64,000 nt of DNA from Candidatus Bathyarchaeia archaeon (GCA_038852285.1 JAWCKG010000003.1:1-64000); one strand, 5' to 3'; shown: positions 8,559 through 17,971, counted from the first letter of the stretch. The notes: generated by a model not told the origin, from the letters alone. Translations and numbers: made by a program.

Positions 8559-8834
8559 TTATTGTAGATTTTTCGAGGTCGCTCGATCTGTTGATGGCTT
8601 CGCGCTGACCCTTTCCGATGCTACGCCGATCTTTGTGAACGGTGTATAGGCTCCTCCAGCGAAGTTGTATCCGCATTTGCCGCAGATCCAGATTCCGAAG
8701 CTTACTCTTTTAACGCTTAGCCTCCCACACCTTGGGCATTCGTATTTAACGCGGATCTGTTTTACGGTCTCCGTATACCTCTTTCTCGGCTTGGACCCGT
8801 ATCTGGCCCCGAAGGCGGCGGAAGACTTGCTCAT
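8559..8834 (-). CDS. rpl37ae: Ribosomal protein eL43 (L37Ae)
   Basis: A 91-residue zinc-ribbon protein of the large ribosomal subunit. The two CxxC pairs are 'CPRC' and 'CGKC', with the typical 'RYGSKPRKRY' N-terminal part and 'FAGGAYTP' after the ribbon. The ATG overlaps the rrp42 stop by four bases (ATGA type), so translation is coupled to the exosome operon, as in many archaea. The C-terminal extension beyond the fold is short and polar. Confidence 0.96.
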   Translation of the reverse strand: MSKSSAAFGARYGSKPRKRYTETVKQIRVKYECPRCGRLSVKRVSFGIWICGKCGYNFAGGAYTPFTKIGVASERVSAKPSTDRATSKNLQ

Positions 8835-9652
8835 GTTTGCTCAACGGCCTCCATTACCTTTTTCCTCAGCTCCTGGGATTTTCTCGAAGCCATGTCGATG
8901 ATCGACCCTATTTCCTTTAAGGTTATCGTTCCCAACCCCCCTTTCTGCATCGCCCTTATCCTCCCATCCTCATCCATCGTTACAGTTAACCTAGCGTCCA
9001 TCACGTATTCCTCGTCTAGACATGGATCGACGATCAGGGCGTTTCCTATCTTCGCTGTCGTGATCGCGATTGGACGCTTGAGAACGGGAAGAGGCTCATA
9101 CTTGTCTTTGAAAACGACTTCATCCTTTTTTAATTCGTAATTTTTCATCCGCGCGTTCAGGATTGCTGTCAAAGCCGCCAAGGCTGAAGCGTCGATGAGG
9201 TTTCCATCATGGTCAAGAACGTATATGTCCACGAAAATAACAAAGACCTTGCTGCCAGCGATTATGCAAAGCTTCTCTAGGTCTAAGGCCCCTGACTCCC
9301 TTATCCCTCTATCGACAACTCGGGCTAGCTCTATGGCGTTTTCATCAGGTGGTCCGGGTTCAAACGTGGGTGAGGCTAGGGGAACAAGCTCCGCGTTGAC
9401 CGTTAATACTCCTTGGTCAGGTGTATCTGGGAACGGCTCACCAACGTCTATTTTAACCCCAACCAAAACCTTCGTTTTACCAAGTTTAACCTGAGCTGAG
9501 CCTTCGGCCTTTGGGATCACCCCAGCATCTATTTCAACGGTCCTGTACTCTTCAGGAGATCTTCCATCGATCCTCTTGCCTCTTTCAATAGACTCGATTA
9601 AAGCTTTTCTCTCTATCTTTGCCAACGGTTGCTGGCTAGGCGTCGAAGACAT
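8831..9652 (-). CDS. rrp42: Exosome complex component Rrp42
   Basis: A 273-residue RNase PH-fold subunit that alternates with Rrp41 in the hexameric ring of the archaeal exosome, which degrades or tails RNA 3' ends using phosphate. Rrp42 helps bind RNA but is not the catalytic subunit. Visible features are the N-terminal 'GKRIDGRSPEEYR' and the 'EGSAQVKLGKTKVLVGVK' strand pair. The gene follows rrp41 by 19 bases and overlaps eL43 downstream. Confidence 0.97.
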   Translation of the reverse strand: MSSTPSQQPLAKIERKALIESIERGKRIDGRSPEEYRTVEIDAGVIPKAEGSAQVKLGKTKVLVGVKIDVGEPFPDTPDQGVLTVNAELVPLASPTFEPGPPDENAIELARVVDRGIRESGALDLEKLCIIAGSKVFVIFVDIYVLDHDGNLIDASALAALTAILNARMKNYELKKDEVVFKDKYEPLPVLKRPIAITTAKIGNALIVDPCLDEEYVMDARLTVTMDEDGRIRAMQKGGLGTITLKEIGSIIDMASRKSQELRKKVMEAVEQT

Positions 9653-9671
9653 TCCTTAAACCCTCCTCCAT

Positions 9672-10421
9672 TCAACTTACGGCGATTTTATCTCCTTGAA
9701 CATACTTCCTTCTGATGGACTCCCTTTGCATCTGGCTGATTTTTTTACACGCCTCCACCGCGATCTCTACGGCGGCATTAAACTCCTCTACGGAGAGATC
9801 TCCATCCATTTGAAGAAGCGTGATTTTCCCCGTGTTAGGCATTAACGCGATGGGCATGTCAGCCTCCCCATATTTGTCCTCTAAGTCGTTGAGGTCCAAT
9901 ACGAGTTTTCCATCAACCTTCCCAACCGCACACGCGGCCACCATGTCTTTAAGAGGGATCCCAGCGTCGGCTAACGCTAGGGACGCTCCAGTTATGCCAG
10001 CGCACCTTGTTCCCCCGTCGGACTGCAATATTTCGATGAACACGTCGATGGTCGTTCTAGGATAAAGCTGTGTGAGAATGGAGGGCTCTAAGGCTTCCCG
10101 AATTACCTTCGAAAGCTCCATATCCCTTCTGGAGGGTGCTGGCGACCTTCTTTCGTCGGTTGAGAACGGCGCCATATGATATCGGCATCGTAAGGCAGCT
10201 CTATCCGGTAAAGCGATGTGTTTAGGATGCGCCTCTCTAGGGCCGTAAACAGCTACCAATATTTTATTCCTCCCCTGCTCTATGTAGGCTGATCCGTCAG
10301 CCTTATCCAACACTCCTACCTCCATTTTAATCGGCCTCAACTCCTCCGGTTTCCTTCCATCCAGCCTTAAACCGTTTTTAATGAGCTTTTTAGGCGCCTC
10401 TACCTTATTGTAACTCGACAT
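9672..10421 (-). CDS. rrp41: Exosome complex component Rrp41
   Basis: A 249-residue RNase PH-fold catalytic subunit of the archaeal exosome. It has the family start '[16 protein letters not shown]', the phosphate/RNA-contact '[12 protein letters not shown]', and '[22 protein letters not shown]', of which only key residues are cited: the DGGTR stretch near residue 135 and the Asp residues in '[10 protein letters not shown]' near residue 190. It uses inorganic phosphate to shorten RNA. The ATG overlaps the end of rrp4 by 17 bases. Confidence 0.97.
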   Translation of the reverse strand: MSSYNKVEAPKKLIKNGLRLDGRKPEELRPIKMEVGVLDKADGSAYIEQGRNKILVAVYGPREAHPKHIALPDRAALRCRYHMAPFSTDERRSPAPSRRDMELSKVIREALEPSILTQLYPRTTIDVFIEILQSDGGTRCAGITGASLALADAGIPLKDMVAACAVGKVDGKLVLDLNDLEDKYGEADMPIALMPNTGKITLLQMDGDLSVEEFNAAVEIAVEACKKISQMQRESIRRKYVQGDKIAVS

Positions 10422-11106
10422 TCTCCACCATTCTCCTGATATGTTCCTTCACCCTATCGGTTAAACCCTCAGTATGGGCTTCTCTTTCAACCATGGATAT
10501 GGCCTCCACGGCGGCTTTCACCTTGATGGGAGATCGTCCTGAAACCACCACAACCCCATTTTGACCTATGATGATCTCGCACCCCGTCTCTCTTTTAATC
10601 ATGCTGACCATCGACCCTTTCCTTCCTATCAGCCTCGGGATCTTCGTCGAAGAGATCTTCATCGTCCTACCTGAAGTAATCCTGCCCAACCCCGGCCCCC
10701 TTATGGTGAGGAGGGGATCTCTGGTCCTGTCAAAAGCGATGACCTTTGCGAGTACTAGGTCTCCGATGTTGAGTATGCTTGTCAACTCTGTTTTAACATG
10801 GGTCTGCCTTCTCCCAATCGCCTCGGACAGAGGCAACATAGCTTGGTAAGCCGTGTTGATGTCAAGCAACCATCCTGACAACCCTACGTCCACTATTTTA
10901 CCTATGACCTGATCACCAACATACGGAACGTAGCATCCTTTTAAAGGTACCACGCTTATTTTCCGATCGTCATGCTCAGCTAAACCCACTTTAACCGCGT
11001 ATATTTTTCCATCTTCCTTGTATACGTTTAACCCCATTTCATATCCGTTTTCAGCCAGCAAGTCCCCTGGCAGGACAAGCTGCCTTTTCTCGACGAAAAT
11101 TGTCAA
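10405..11106 (-). CDS. rrp4: Exosome RNA-binding cap protein Rrp4
   Basis: A 233-residue cap subunit on top of the Rrp41/Rrp42 ring. It has an N-terminal beta domain ('[10 protein letters not shown]'), an S1 domain (about 65-140, '[21 protein letters not shown]') and a KH domain (about 150-225) with '[12 protein letters not shown]'. It feeds substrate RNA into the pore. The start is a TTG 21 bases after the SBDS stop. Operon order SBDS-rrp4-rrp41-rrp42 is the conserved archaeal one. Confidence 0.97.
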   Translation of the reverse strand: MTIFVEKRQLVLPGDLLAENGYEMGLNVYKEDGKIYAVKVGLAEHDDRKISVVPLKGCYVPYVGDQVIGKIVDVGLSGWLLDINTAYQAMLPLSEAIGRRQTHVKTELTSILNIGDLVLAKVIAFDRTRDPLLTIRGPGLGRITSGRTMKISSTKIPRLIGRKGSMVSMIKRETGCEIIIGQNGVVVVSGRSPIKVKAAVEAISMVEREAHTEGLTDRVKEHIRRMVENVELQ

Positions 11107-11127
11107 GGGAATGATCTCCGTGGAATT

Positions 11128-11817
11128 TTATTTCTGCACCTTGGCGTAGACTGTGCCCTTCGTCGCCTTACCCATCTTCTCGATGAACGGTCCATACAGC
11201 CCAGCCGCCATTTCAACTACCCCACTCCAAGATCCGTCGTTTAACCATTTCTCCTCCAGGATCCTGGCGTGGTTCTTTATTATGTTATAGGCCTTCGCAG
11301 CGAACTCAGGATTTACCTTCACTTCAACCTTAACGTTTTCAACACGGATCGGAAGTATTTGCCTCATCTTGTCGATTACGGCTTTAGCCTGCTCCTCCAC
11401 GTCCTTGAATGGGTCTATGGGCACTTTCAACTGGTCTAGCGCTTGCTCTATCCTTAAAGGCGGGTGAGGAGCGCCGGTTCGAGGATCTATGCAGTTCCGG
11501 GAGATAAAGTTAATTATGCCAAGTCTCTTCTCCTCTATCAGCTTTCTCCTTTGATCAGAGGTTAATTGAAGCTCCCCTTCCTTCAGTATTGTTTCAGCCA
11601 CTTTTAAAGGATCCTCGGTGCCGAAACATTTCGTCAGACTCTCCATCGAAGCCTTCTTACCTTTACTGGCGTCGCTGTAGATTTCCTCAATCGCCAATAT
11701 TTGAGACAACACTATTTTCTCCCCTATTTTAAATTTAAACGCGGGGTCCGGTTTCACAAGGATTTCAAAACGTTCCCCACCCTTGGAAATCCTCGCGACC
11801 GTGAACTTCTCGCTCAT
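11128..11817 (-). CDS. SBDS family ribosome maturation protein
   Basis: A 229-residue archaeal homologue of the Shwachman-Bodian-Diamond protein, which in eukaryotes works with the EF-2-like EFL1 to release eIF6 from the large subunit. The N-terminal FYSH domain (about 1-85) is recognisable from '[11 protein letters not shown]' and '[12 protein letters not shown]'-like sequence, followed by the central helical domain with '[19 protein letters not shown]' and a ferredoxin-like C-terminal part. It is 18 bases downstream of psmA in the conserved operon. Confidence 0.96.
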   Translation of the reverse strand: MSEKFTVARISKGGERFEILVKPDPAFKFKIGEKIVLSQILAIEEIYSDASKGKKASMESLTKCFGTEDPLKVAETILKEGELQLTSDQRRKLIEEKRLGIINFISRNCIDPRTGAPHPPLRIEQALDQLKVPIDPFKDVEEQAKAVIDKMRQILPIRVENVKVEVKVNPEFAAKAYNIIKNHARILEEKWLNDGSWSGVVEMAAGLYGPFIEKMGKATKGTVYAKVQK

Positions 11818-11835
11818 GGCTAAGATTAACCCACT

Positions 11836-12555
11836 TTAAATGCTCTTCAAATATTTTTCAACTTCCTCAGGCTCCAGCTTCCTGAACTTCCGTGTATCAG
11901 AAGGTATCACAGCTATTTTTATTTTCTGAGAATCTAATTCCCCTTCAATGACCTTGCTCATGCATTTCAACGCCAGCTTTATCGCGTCCTTCAAGGTTAG
12001 GTCATCGCTATATTCTTTTTCCAATATCTCGTTCGCCACATCCCCTCCAGCCCCTATGGCCCAAGCCTTATAGGCTAGAAAGGCCCCGCTTGGATCTGTC
12101 CAGAAAAGCCGACTTCCCTTCGAGTCTACTCCGGCGAAAAGGATGGACAGCCCGAAAGGCCTTACCCCAGCATGCTGGGTGTAAAGCTGCTTTATTTCAC
12201 CTATCCTCCTAGTTAGGGTTTCGATGTCTATAGGCTCATCGTAGAGTAGCCTGTTGGATTGAGCGTAAACCCTGGCTTGATCAACCAATATGTGAGCGTC
12301 GCAGCTCAACCCAGCCACCGCGGCCCCCACATGCTCATCTATCTGAAAGATTTTCCACATGAAAGAGGGGTCTTGAAGCTTAGAAGTGGCCCTCTCTTCA
12401 GCCGCCAGCACCGTGCCTTCAGGGCAGGTTATACCTAGGACGGTGGCTCCTCGCTTAACTGTTTCCGAAGCGTACTCAACTTGAAACAACCTTCCATCAG
12501 GGGAGAAAACTGTAATCGCTCTGTCATATCCCCCCGGCGCGGCAAACATGGACAA
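11836..12555 (-). CDS. psmA: Proteasome subunit alpha
   Basis: A 239-residue outer-ring subunit of the 20S proteasome. The N-terminal gate and H0 region 'GYDRAITVFSPDGRLFQVEYA' are conserved, as is the 'RPFGLSILFAGVD' core strand region. The subunit is not proteolytic; it controls entry to the beta chamber. The start is either the TTG at 12555 or the ATG two codons later (12549). It is the first gene of the SBDS/exosome segment. No beta subunit is in the window. Confidence 0.97.
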   Translation of the reverse strand: MSMFAAPGGYDRAITVFSPDGRLFQVEYASETVKRGATVLGITCPEGTVLAAEERATSKLQDPSFMWKIFQIDEHVGAAVAGLSCDAHILVDQARVYAQSNRLLYDEPIDIETLTRRIGEIKQLYTQHAGVRPFGLSILFAGVDSKGSRLFWTDPSGAFLAYKAWAIGAGGDVANEILEKEYSDDLTLKDAIKLALKCMSKVIEGELDSQKIKIAVIPSDTRKFRKLEPEEVEKYLKSI

Positions 12556-12712
12556 ACACAGCTCCTCTCCATTAAACGCTTCTCAAATCACCCATTTGTT
12601 GTGTAAGATTATTTTCCCTCTTTATTTGGGTTTCGTTTTCAACCATACTACTATCATTTAAACAGGAGCGCAGTTAAATTAGTTGGGCCATGGCCAAAAA
12701 GGGGTATTAGCC

Positions 12713-13033
12713 TCATTTCAACGCCCCTTTAACCGTTCCTGAGACTTTCACCACCTTTACCCCCACTTCTCTGCCGTTGATTTTCTTGACGAAGAGCGTA
12801 GCGAACCTTACTCTCTCAACATGGTCCCTAGCGCATCTTAAGACTGTAACGCCGGTTTTTCCCTCCGTTCTAACCCAGCTCAGCTCCGTTTCAGCTAATC
12901 CGAGATCGCCGAAAATTTCTTTCACCACCTGCTTAATCGATTCGAACACGTTTAATGCGCCTAAGTCCTCGACCCCATGGATCTTTAATGCTAGGTATCT
13001 TTTTTTCTCCCTCATCAGGTAGTCACACATCAC
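12713..13033 (-). CDS. rnp2: Ribonuclease P protein component Pop5 (Rnp2)
   Basis: About 106 residues. It pairs with Rpp30 to support the RNase P catalytic RNA, which cleaves tRNA 5' leaders. The 'MREKKRYLALKI' N-terminal block and 'FGDLGLAETELSWV' are typical of Pop5. The start could be GTG 13033, ATG 13030 or ATG 13015; the upstream GGAG and the presence of residues before 'REKKRY' in homologues favour the longer forms. It overlaps the end of rpp30 by about 11 bases in the 13033 model. Confidence 0.92.
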   Translation of the reverse strand: MMCDYLMREKKRYLALKIHGVEDLGALNVFESIKQVVKEIFGDLGLAETELSWVRTEGKTGVTVLRCARDHVERVRFATLFVKKINGREVGVKVVKVSGTVKGALK

Positions 13034-13679
13034 CTATTAGGGCTCCACGCAGCTTCATCTTGTTCCGTTGAATTATTGAGTATGGGTGTTCTGAAACAGT
13101 TTTCAACGAGTCCATGGTTTCAACCCCTAGAACAGCTGGGATGGAAGATAGATCCATGGGGGGCGTTAGCTCCATGAGGCTTTTAGCCCCGCTGGCCACT
13201 ATCAGGTGAACCTCGTTGGATGCCGCGCATTCAAATTCTTTTCTTAAACGCCGGAAAATAAGGTGCCTCGGCGCTTTCGCCGATACTAGCTCCCTGACGG
13301 TGATTTCAAGGGCGGCGTTGCAAAGCTTAGCCAACTTATCTGAAAACCTCACCCTCAGATTTTCAAGCGGAAAGGAGACTACGTCGACTCGGCTGTCTCT
13401 TACAGCTGTGCGCGCCACATCTAAGTTGACACATTTCACTCCAACAACCTCAAACCATGGCCTATAAGCTCTGAGGTCCTTTAGAAGCTCAAACCTATTT
13501 TGAGGATTAATCTGAACTCTAGACGCTAACTCGAGGCCCTGGCTGGACTCAATTTTCATCGGCGTATAATTCTTTTTTATTCCTTGATAGGTTATCGCCA
13601 CAGATTTGAACCCCAGCCTCCTTAAGATGTCTAAAGTTGTGTCTGGGTGCTCTTTAAAAGCGCTTAGTTCCACATGCAT
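13023..13679 (-). CDS. rnp3: Ribonuclease P protein component Rpp30 (Rnp3)
   Basis: TIM-barrel-like RNase P protein that forms a complex with Pop5. Family features are 'YTDMHVELSAF', 'GFKSVAITYQG', 'DVVSFPLENLRVRF' and the C-terminal 'IIQRNKMKLRGALIG'. I place the start at ATG 13679 (218 residues), close to usual archaeal length. An upstream ATG at 13730 would add 17 residues and overlap the preceding gene by 38 bases. The gene is part of the same minus-strand cluster as the COG1325 RNA-binding protein and Pop5. Confidence 0.92.
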   Translation of the reverse strand: MHVELSAFKEHPDTTLDILRRLGFKSVAITYQGIKKNYTPMKIESSQGLELASRVQINPQNRFELLKDLRAYRPWFEVVGVKCVNLDVARTAVRDSRVDVVSFPLENLRVRFSDKLAKLCNAALEITVRELVSAKAPRHLIFRRLRKEFECAASNEVHLIVASGAKSLMELTPPMDLSSIPAVLGVETMDSLKTVSEHPYSIIQRNKMKLRGALIGDV

Positions 13680-13692
13680 GTCCGTGTATTTT

Positions 13693-14157
13693 CTATCGGT
13701 CTTCAACCGTGAAATACCTCGAAATTTCACCTCTTAACCTCGCTATGTCCCCCATCTTCCTAAACTTAACCTTCACCCTTATCGGATCCTCATCCCTCAG
13801 CTTTAGCTCGTCCTTTAAAGCCCACTGCTTATCAAACCTTAAGTATAAGTTTCCCTTGGCGTCCATCCGGGTTCTTAAGGTCCTCTCAAGATGCTCTTTA
13901 CACATTTCATCTAAGCGTGAAACAACCTCGACGAATAGCTCATATGCTTGGCTTGGGTTTGAAACCGTAAGCGTAATAAGCCTTATGAGGTTTCCATAGT
14001 GTCCTTTCAAATGCGTGATTTTAAAATCAGCTGGCACTGGCTTTAACAGAAGATTTTTGACCGCCTTCTTTACCTTGTCAGCGTTTTCGGTTGAATGAGC
14101 GAACACAGCGACCTCAATTTGAGAAATCAAAAGTTGCGTTCCCTCATTTTTATTCAA
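13693..14157 (-). CDS. COG1325-type RNA-binding protein (exosome-associated family)
   Basis: A 154-residue archaeal protein of the RNA-binding-domain family (DUF54/COG1325) usually found next to rpp30 or exosome genes. Features seen are 'LKGHYGNLI' near residue 50 and the 'RFDKQWAL' / 'IRVKVKF' strands in the second half. Its precise role is not established; neighbourhood implies RNA processing or ribosome biogenesis. It overlaps the end of the upstream aminotransferase-like gene by four bases, so the two may be cotranscribed. Confidence 0.85.
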   Translation of the reverse strand: MNKNEGTQLLISQIEVAVFAHSTENADKVKKAVKNLLLKPVPADFKITHLKGHYGNLIRLITLTVSNPSQAYELFVEVVSRLDEMCKEHLERTLRTRMDAKGNLYLRFDKQWALKDELKLRDEDPIRVKVKFRKMGDIARLRGEISRYFTVEDR

Positions 14158-15476
14158 TCGAACACTTCACCCAGCGCTCCTTCAAATATCGTAACAGACT
14201 CCTCAACGGTCTCAGCGTCTACTGAGAGTGGGGGAGCGAAAAGTATCGTCGATCTACCGCAAACTGAGAGCATCAATCCTCTTCTAGCACATTCCCTGAT
14301 GAGCTTTAAAGCCCCGGAGGGGTCGTTCACCTTTCTAAGCTTGTCTTTGACGATTTCAACTCCAACCAATAGGCCTAAGCCTCTCACATCCCCTACTCGA
14401 TCGTATTCCTCGGCCAACTCTTTCAACCTTTTCTTTAAGAGTAGGCCCTGCTTATTGGCGTTCTCTGGAATTCGATGCTTCACCATGTACTCGATTACCT
14501 GTAATGCGGCCAGGCAAGAAGAGAGGTAAAAACGTCTGGGATAGGTCCAATGTTTGACTGAATTTAAGATCGTGGATTCGCCTATGAGCGCGCTTAAAGG
14601 TAAGCAGCCTGCTAGGGAGCTTTTAATAATTACGCCGTGGAACTTCAAGCCAAACCTTTTAGAGGCAATCCAGCTGCCGGTTCTCCCTAACCCAAGATCA
14701 GCTTCGTTGGCGATTAAAGTAATCCGGTAATCTTTAACAAGGTCATTCATTCTCTGAAAATATTTTTCAGGCGGAATTATGCATCCGCCTCTAACCATGA
14801 TGGGCTCTATGAAAGCGCCGGCGATCTCTTCAAATGAAACAACGTTTTCGAAAAGAAAGGTTTCTATGAACTTCACGCACTCCACATGACATTCGGAGGG
14901 GTCTAATTTAAATACGCATCGATAACAGTAAGGCGCTGGTGCGTGAATCACGGTCGCGGAGAAATCATTTTTACGCCGGTTCGCCTTCCCAGACAAAGTA
15001 GCGCCCAGCGAGGTTTCACCGTAGTATCCATGGGAGGCGGTGATGAACACCCTTTTACCAGAATATTCTTCCAAGATTCTAGCGGCCGCCTCAACACAGT
15101 CTTCTAAGGTAACTCCGAGAAAAAGCTTATAGGATTCAGATTTCAGTTTAAGGAGTTGCGTTAAACGTCGGGCAAGTCTTACCGGGGTTACACCCGTTGC
15201 CCGATCCAAATCGACGGATATGAGGCGATGAGGTTCAACGCCGATTTTTTCATCTGATATTTCGACGCTATGTCCTAGGGGGCACTCAAGTCCACCCGAT
15301 GTAAAGTCTATATACACGTTACCGTCCAAGTCCTTGATTAAGCAGTTTGAAACTGAATCCGCAGCTATGGAGTAAAGTCTAGGGGGCGGGAATAACAGCT
15401 TGCATTCCTCGTTGACGAGCTCACGGGATAGAGGTCCCGGAGGCAAAACCTTGATGACGGGCTTCGAACTCCTCAA
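14154..15476 (-). CDS. Class-III aminotransferase homologue with altered active site
   Basis: A 440-residue protein with the fold-type-I, class-III aminotransferase layout: 'DGNVYIDFTSGG' near 51, 'SHGYYGETSLGA' near 148-159, 'EPIMVRGGCIIPP' near 224-236, 'NEADLGLGRTGS' at 257-268 and 'IIKSSLAGCLPLSA' at 283-296. In active family members the third motif reads D-E-x-x-x-G-x-G-R-T-G and the next holds the PLP lysine directly before 'SLAGG' or 'ALGGG'. Here the Asp that contacts the PLP nitrogen is Asn257, and the aligned lysine position is Ser286, with a lysine one residue earlier (285). By-eye alignment therefore suggests an inactive or unusual enzyme. It precedes the COG1325 gene with a 4-base overlap. 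Confidence 0.8.
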   Translation of the reverse strand: MRSSKPVIKVLPPGPLSRELVNEECKLLFPPPRLYSIAADSVSNCLIKDLDGNVYIDFTSGGLECPLGHSVEISDEKIGVEPHRLISVDLDRATGVTPVRLARRLTQLLKLKSESYKLFLGVTLEDCVEAAARILEEYSGKRVFITASHGYYGETSLGATLSGKANRRKNDFSATVIHAPAPYCYRCVFKLDPSECHVECVKFIETFLFENVVSFEEIAGAFIEPIMVRGGCIIPPEKYFQRMNDLVKDYRITLIANEADLGLGRTGSWIASKRFGLKFHGVIIKSSLAGCLPLSALIGESTILNSVKHWTYPRRFYLSSCLAALQVIEYMVKHRIPENANKQGLLLKKRLKELAEEYDRVGDVRGLGLLVGVEIVKDKLRKVNDPSGALKLIRECARRGLMLSVCGRSTILFAPPLSVDAETVEESVTIFEGALGEVFD

Positions 15477-15552
15477 GGTTAAATCACTAGAGCGGATTAG
15501 TGAATAAGAGGGTAATTAGGATTTTACTCCCACTCTAAACGAGGTTTGTAAG

Positions 15553-15906
15553 TTGCGGTATAAGCAGGCGATCTTGGTGAGAGCAGACCTCAAGATGGGT
15601 AAAGGCAAGGCTGCGGCGCAGGTCGCCCATGCGGCGGTTATTGGATCTGAGATAGTTAGGAAAGGGTGGGTGAGCTGGTGGATGGGTTGGATGAAGGAAG
15701 GGCAGGGAAAGGTTGTGTTAAAGGTTAAGGATATCGCCGAGTTGATGTGGTTTAAGTCTAAGGCTGAGGAGTTAGGCCTGCCCGTGGCGGTTGTTGAAGA
15801 CAAGGGTCTAACGCAGATTCCTCCCGGTACTATAACCTGCATCGCGATCGGACCCGCGCCATGTAAAAAGGTTGACGAATTAACTGGTGGGCTCTCCCTC
15901 CTATAA
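15553..15906 (+). CDS. pth2: Peptidyl-tRNA hydrolase 2
   Basis: A 117-residue Pth2/PTRH2-type enzyme that frees tRNA from prematurely released peptidyl-tRNA. Family residues are clear: 'LVRADLKMGKGKAAAQVAHAA' spans residues 8-28, and 'EDKGLTQIPPGTITCIAIGP' lies near the end. The start is TTG with GAGGT ten bases upstream. truD follows on the same strand after 16 bases, so the two form a small tRNA-quality operon. Confidence 0.96.
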   Translation: MRYKQAILVRADLKMGKGKAAAQVAHAAVIGSEIVRKGWVSWWMGWMKEGQGKVVLKVKDIAELMWFKSKAEELGLPVAVVEDKGLTQIPPGTITCIAIGPAPCKKVDELTGGLSLL

Positions 15907-15922
15907 GTTTTGAGGTCAAGCC

Positions 15923-17257
15923 ATGGAGCCTCCTGAGCTTGATAAATCGGTTGGAATGGAGGTTTACGGCACACGCAACCCTGGTATAGGAGGGGTGGTT
16001 AAAGCCCGTCCCTGCGACTTCATCGTAAAGGAGGTTGTGAAATGGTTTGGAGCCGCGCCGTTGACCGTGAACAGAAATTACGCAACCCCAAACATTGGAT
16101 CCCACTTGGTTTTAGCGTTGGTGAAGGAAGGCTGGGACACACTCTACCTGTTACGCGAAGTCAAAAGGAAACTCTTTTTACGTGAAAGTGACTTATACAC
16201 GCTTGGCTTTAAGGACGCGAGGGCGTTAACAGCCCAGTTTTTATGGATGAAAAGATTTAAACTGCGAAGGTTTTCACGGGTTCGCTTACCCGAAGTTAGA
16301 ATTTACCCTTTAGCGTTCACATCTCTAAAGCTAAATTCAACGCATCTACTTGGAAACCTGTTTGAGATAACTGTCAGAAACCTCGCATGCCCCCCTTTTA
16401 GGTCGTCCATGTTGGTGAAACAAACGCTTCAAGAAGCGACGGTTCGAGGCGGCTTCCCAAATTTTTACGGGTACCAGAGATTTGGAACCAGGCGACCGGT
16501 TACCCACATGGTTGGCAAACATATAGTGCTGAGAAATTTTGAGGCGGCTGTGACAGAGTATTTAACGACTCCCAGTAGATTTGAGAAAAATGGGCTTCAT
16601 GAAGTTAGAGAGCTGATTTTGAAAGGAGACTTCCATTCATCCTATAAGAAGATGCCTAAAAAGTATTTTTATGAAAGGCTATTGTTAAAGGCCATAAAAG
16701 ACAGGAGAGCGGATTATGTTAACGCCCTCAGAAAGCTTCCTATGCAGTTAAGAAAGATGTTCGTCTACGCGTATCAAGCCTATTTGTTCAATAAGACTCT
16801 TAGCTTAAGGCTTAAGGTGGGCCTTTCTATGGGAAGATCGGAACCAGGGGACCTTGTTTTGATTAAAATACCCTACGTTGGAGAGGAATATGTAAAAGTG
16901 GATCAACAGAATAACTCTAAGGTAAACGAGCTTATCGCCGCGGGAAAGGCCACGCTGGCCATACCGCTATTCGGCTACATGACGACCTTCTCAAGCGGAA
17001 AACAAGGCTTGATCGAGAAGAAGATCCTAGAAGAGGAGGGTTTAACCCCAAGGTTTTTCTACATCGGTCCAATGCCTGAGGTAAGCTGTCCAGGCGGCCT
17101 AAGGCCTGCCTCAATCAAGTTGAGGGGGTTTCAATACCATAATCACAGCCATGACCGGAAAATAACTTTCAAATTCTACTTGGGAAAGCTGGAATACGCT
17201 ACGACGGTGTTGAGGGAATTCATGAAGCCTAAACACCCTGTCGAGGCGGGATTCTAG
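15923..17257 (+). CDS. truD: tRNA pseudouridine synthase D
   Basis: A 444-residue TruD-family pseudouridine synthase; archaeal and eukaryotic members (Pus7) modify U13 in tRNA or U35 in tRNA-Tyr. The catalytic Asp is expected at residue 98 in 'GFKDARALTAQ', the archaeal version of the GxKDxxAxT motif. Other TruD blocks include 'FPNFYGYQRFGTRRP' near 178-192 and the C-terminal 'LRPASIK'. The TRUD insertion domain occupies the middle. It is downstream of pth2 and convergent with the Nudix gene. Confidence 0.95.
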   Translation: MEPPELDKSVGMEVYGTRNPGIGGVVKARPCDFIVKEVVKWFGAAPLTVNRNYATPNIGSHLVLALVKEGWDTLYLLREVKRKLFLRESDLYTLGFKDARALTAQFLWMKRFKLRRFSRVRLPEVRIYPLAFTSLKLNSTHLLGNLFEITVRNLACPPFRSSMLVKQTLQEATVRGGFPNFYGYQRFGTRRPVTHMVGKHIVLRNFEAAVTEYLTTPSRFEKNGLHEVRELILKGDFHSSYKKMPKKYFYERLLLKAIKDRRADYVNALRKLPMQLRKMFVYAYQAYLFNKTLSLRLKVGLSMGRSEPGDLVLIKIPYVGEEYVKVDQQNNSKVNELIAAGKATLAIPLFGYMTTFSSGKQGLIEKKILEEEGLTPRFFYIGPMPEVSCPGGLRPASIKLRGFQYHNHSHDRKITFKFYLGKLEYATTVLREFMKPKHPVEAGF

Positions 17258-17260
17258 GCT

Positions 17261-17689
17261 TTAAGGAGCATGGGGGGCAACCATGTCTAGCAGCCTTCGC
17301 GTTGTTTTAGTAACCGACTCCTCGCTTAAACGGTTTATAGGAAACCAACGCGCGTGGGAGGCGTCTGACGTAGCCTTAACCAACCCTCCCACCGCTCTAG
17401 CGAGAAAGTTAATCATCACATAATGGTACTTTACATCTCCCGCTTCATCTTTTACAATCACATCCCCCACCTCTAGAAGCCTTACAACCTCCACATCCAA
17501 CCCAGTTTCCTCTTTAACCTCCCTGACCACGGCTTGATGAACCGTTTCTCCAACCTCTATCACTCCACCTGGAATGGACCATAACCCTTTACCCGGCTCA
17601 TGTCCGCGTTTTACTAATAAAACAAACCCGTCCTCAATTATCAGCGCTCCTACACCTGGAATAGGGGTGCTAGGATACTCCCTCCTCAT
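17261..17689 (-). CDS. Nudix hydrolase (ADP-ribose pyrophosphatase-like)
   Basis: A 142-residue Nudix protein. The Nudix box begins at 'GGVIEVGETV' and ends 'REVKEETGLD' (residues about 41-65), giving the standard Gx5Ex7REUxEExGU pattern that binds the metal for diphosphate hydrolysis. The preceding 'GLWSIPGG' is typical of ADP-ribose or nucleotide-sugar pyrophosphatases, but substrate cannot be assigned from the motif. The ATG is immediately after the stop of the upstream small gene, which suggests translational coupling. Confidence 0.9.
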   Translation of the reverse strand: MRREYPSTPIPGVGALIIEDGFVLLVKRGHEPGKGLWSIPGGVIEVGETVHQAVVREVKEETGLDVEVVRLLEVGDVIVKDEAGDVKYHYVMINFLARAVGGLVKATSDASHARWFPINRLSEESVTKTTRRLLDMVAPHAP

Positions 17690-17971
17690 TCAACCCCTCA
17701 CCCATCCCGACCCTTTGAAACGATATGAAACAATGTAGTCTCCACAATCACCCTTTACGTGTTCAATGAACAGGTTGGAACGCAGCCTCTTAGACATCGC
17801 GTATAGAAGATCCTCAAAATAATCGTAAAGCCCGCAGGATGAACAAAAGCCACCTGAAAACTTAACGGTAAACCCATCGACGCAAATCGTCAGTAATTCT
17901 GCCTCAGACTCCGGAAACCTATATCTATTATATCGTCGAATAGCCTTTAGTAGCTCACTCTTAAATTCCAT
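17690..17971 (-). CDS. Hypothetical protein with four cysteines
   Basis: A 93-residue protein I do not recognise. It begins 'MEFKSELLKAIRRYNRYRFPE', includes 'FSGGFCSSCGLYDYFEDL' with a CxxC pair, and another Cys in 'GDCGDYIVSYRF'. The composition looks like a genuine small globular protein, possibly metal-binding. Its stop codon abuts the Nudix ATG, so the two are probably made together. Confidence 0.6.
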   Translation of the reverse strand: MEFKSELLKAIRRYNRYRFPESEAELLTICVDGFTVKFSGGFCSSCGLYDYFEDLLYAMSKRLRSNLFIEHVKGDCGDYIVSYRFKGSGWVRG

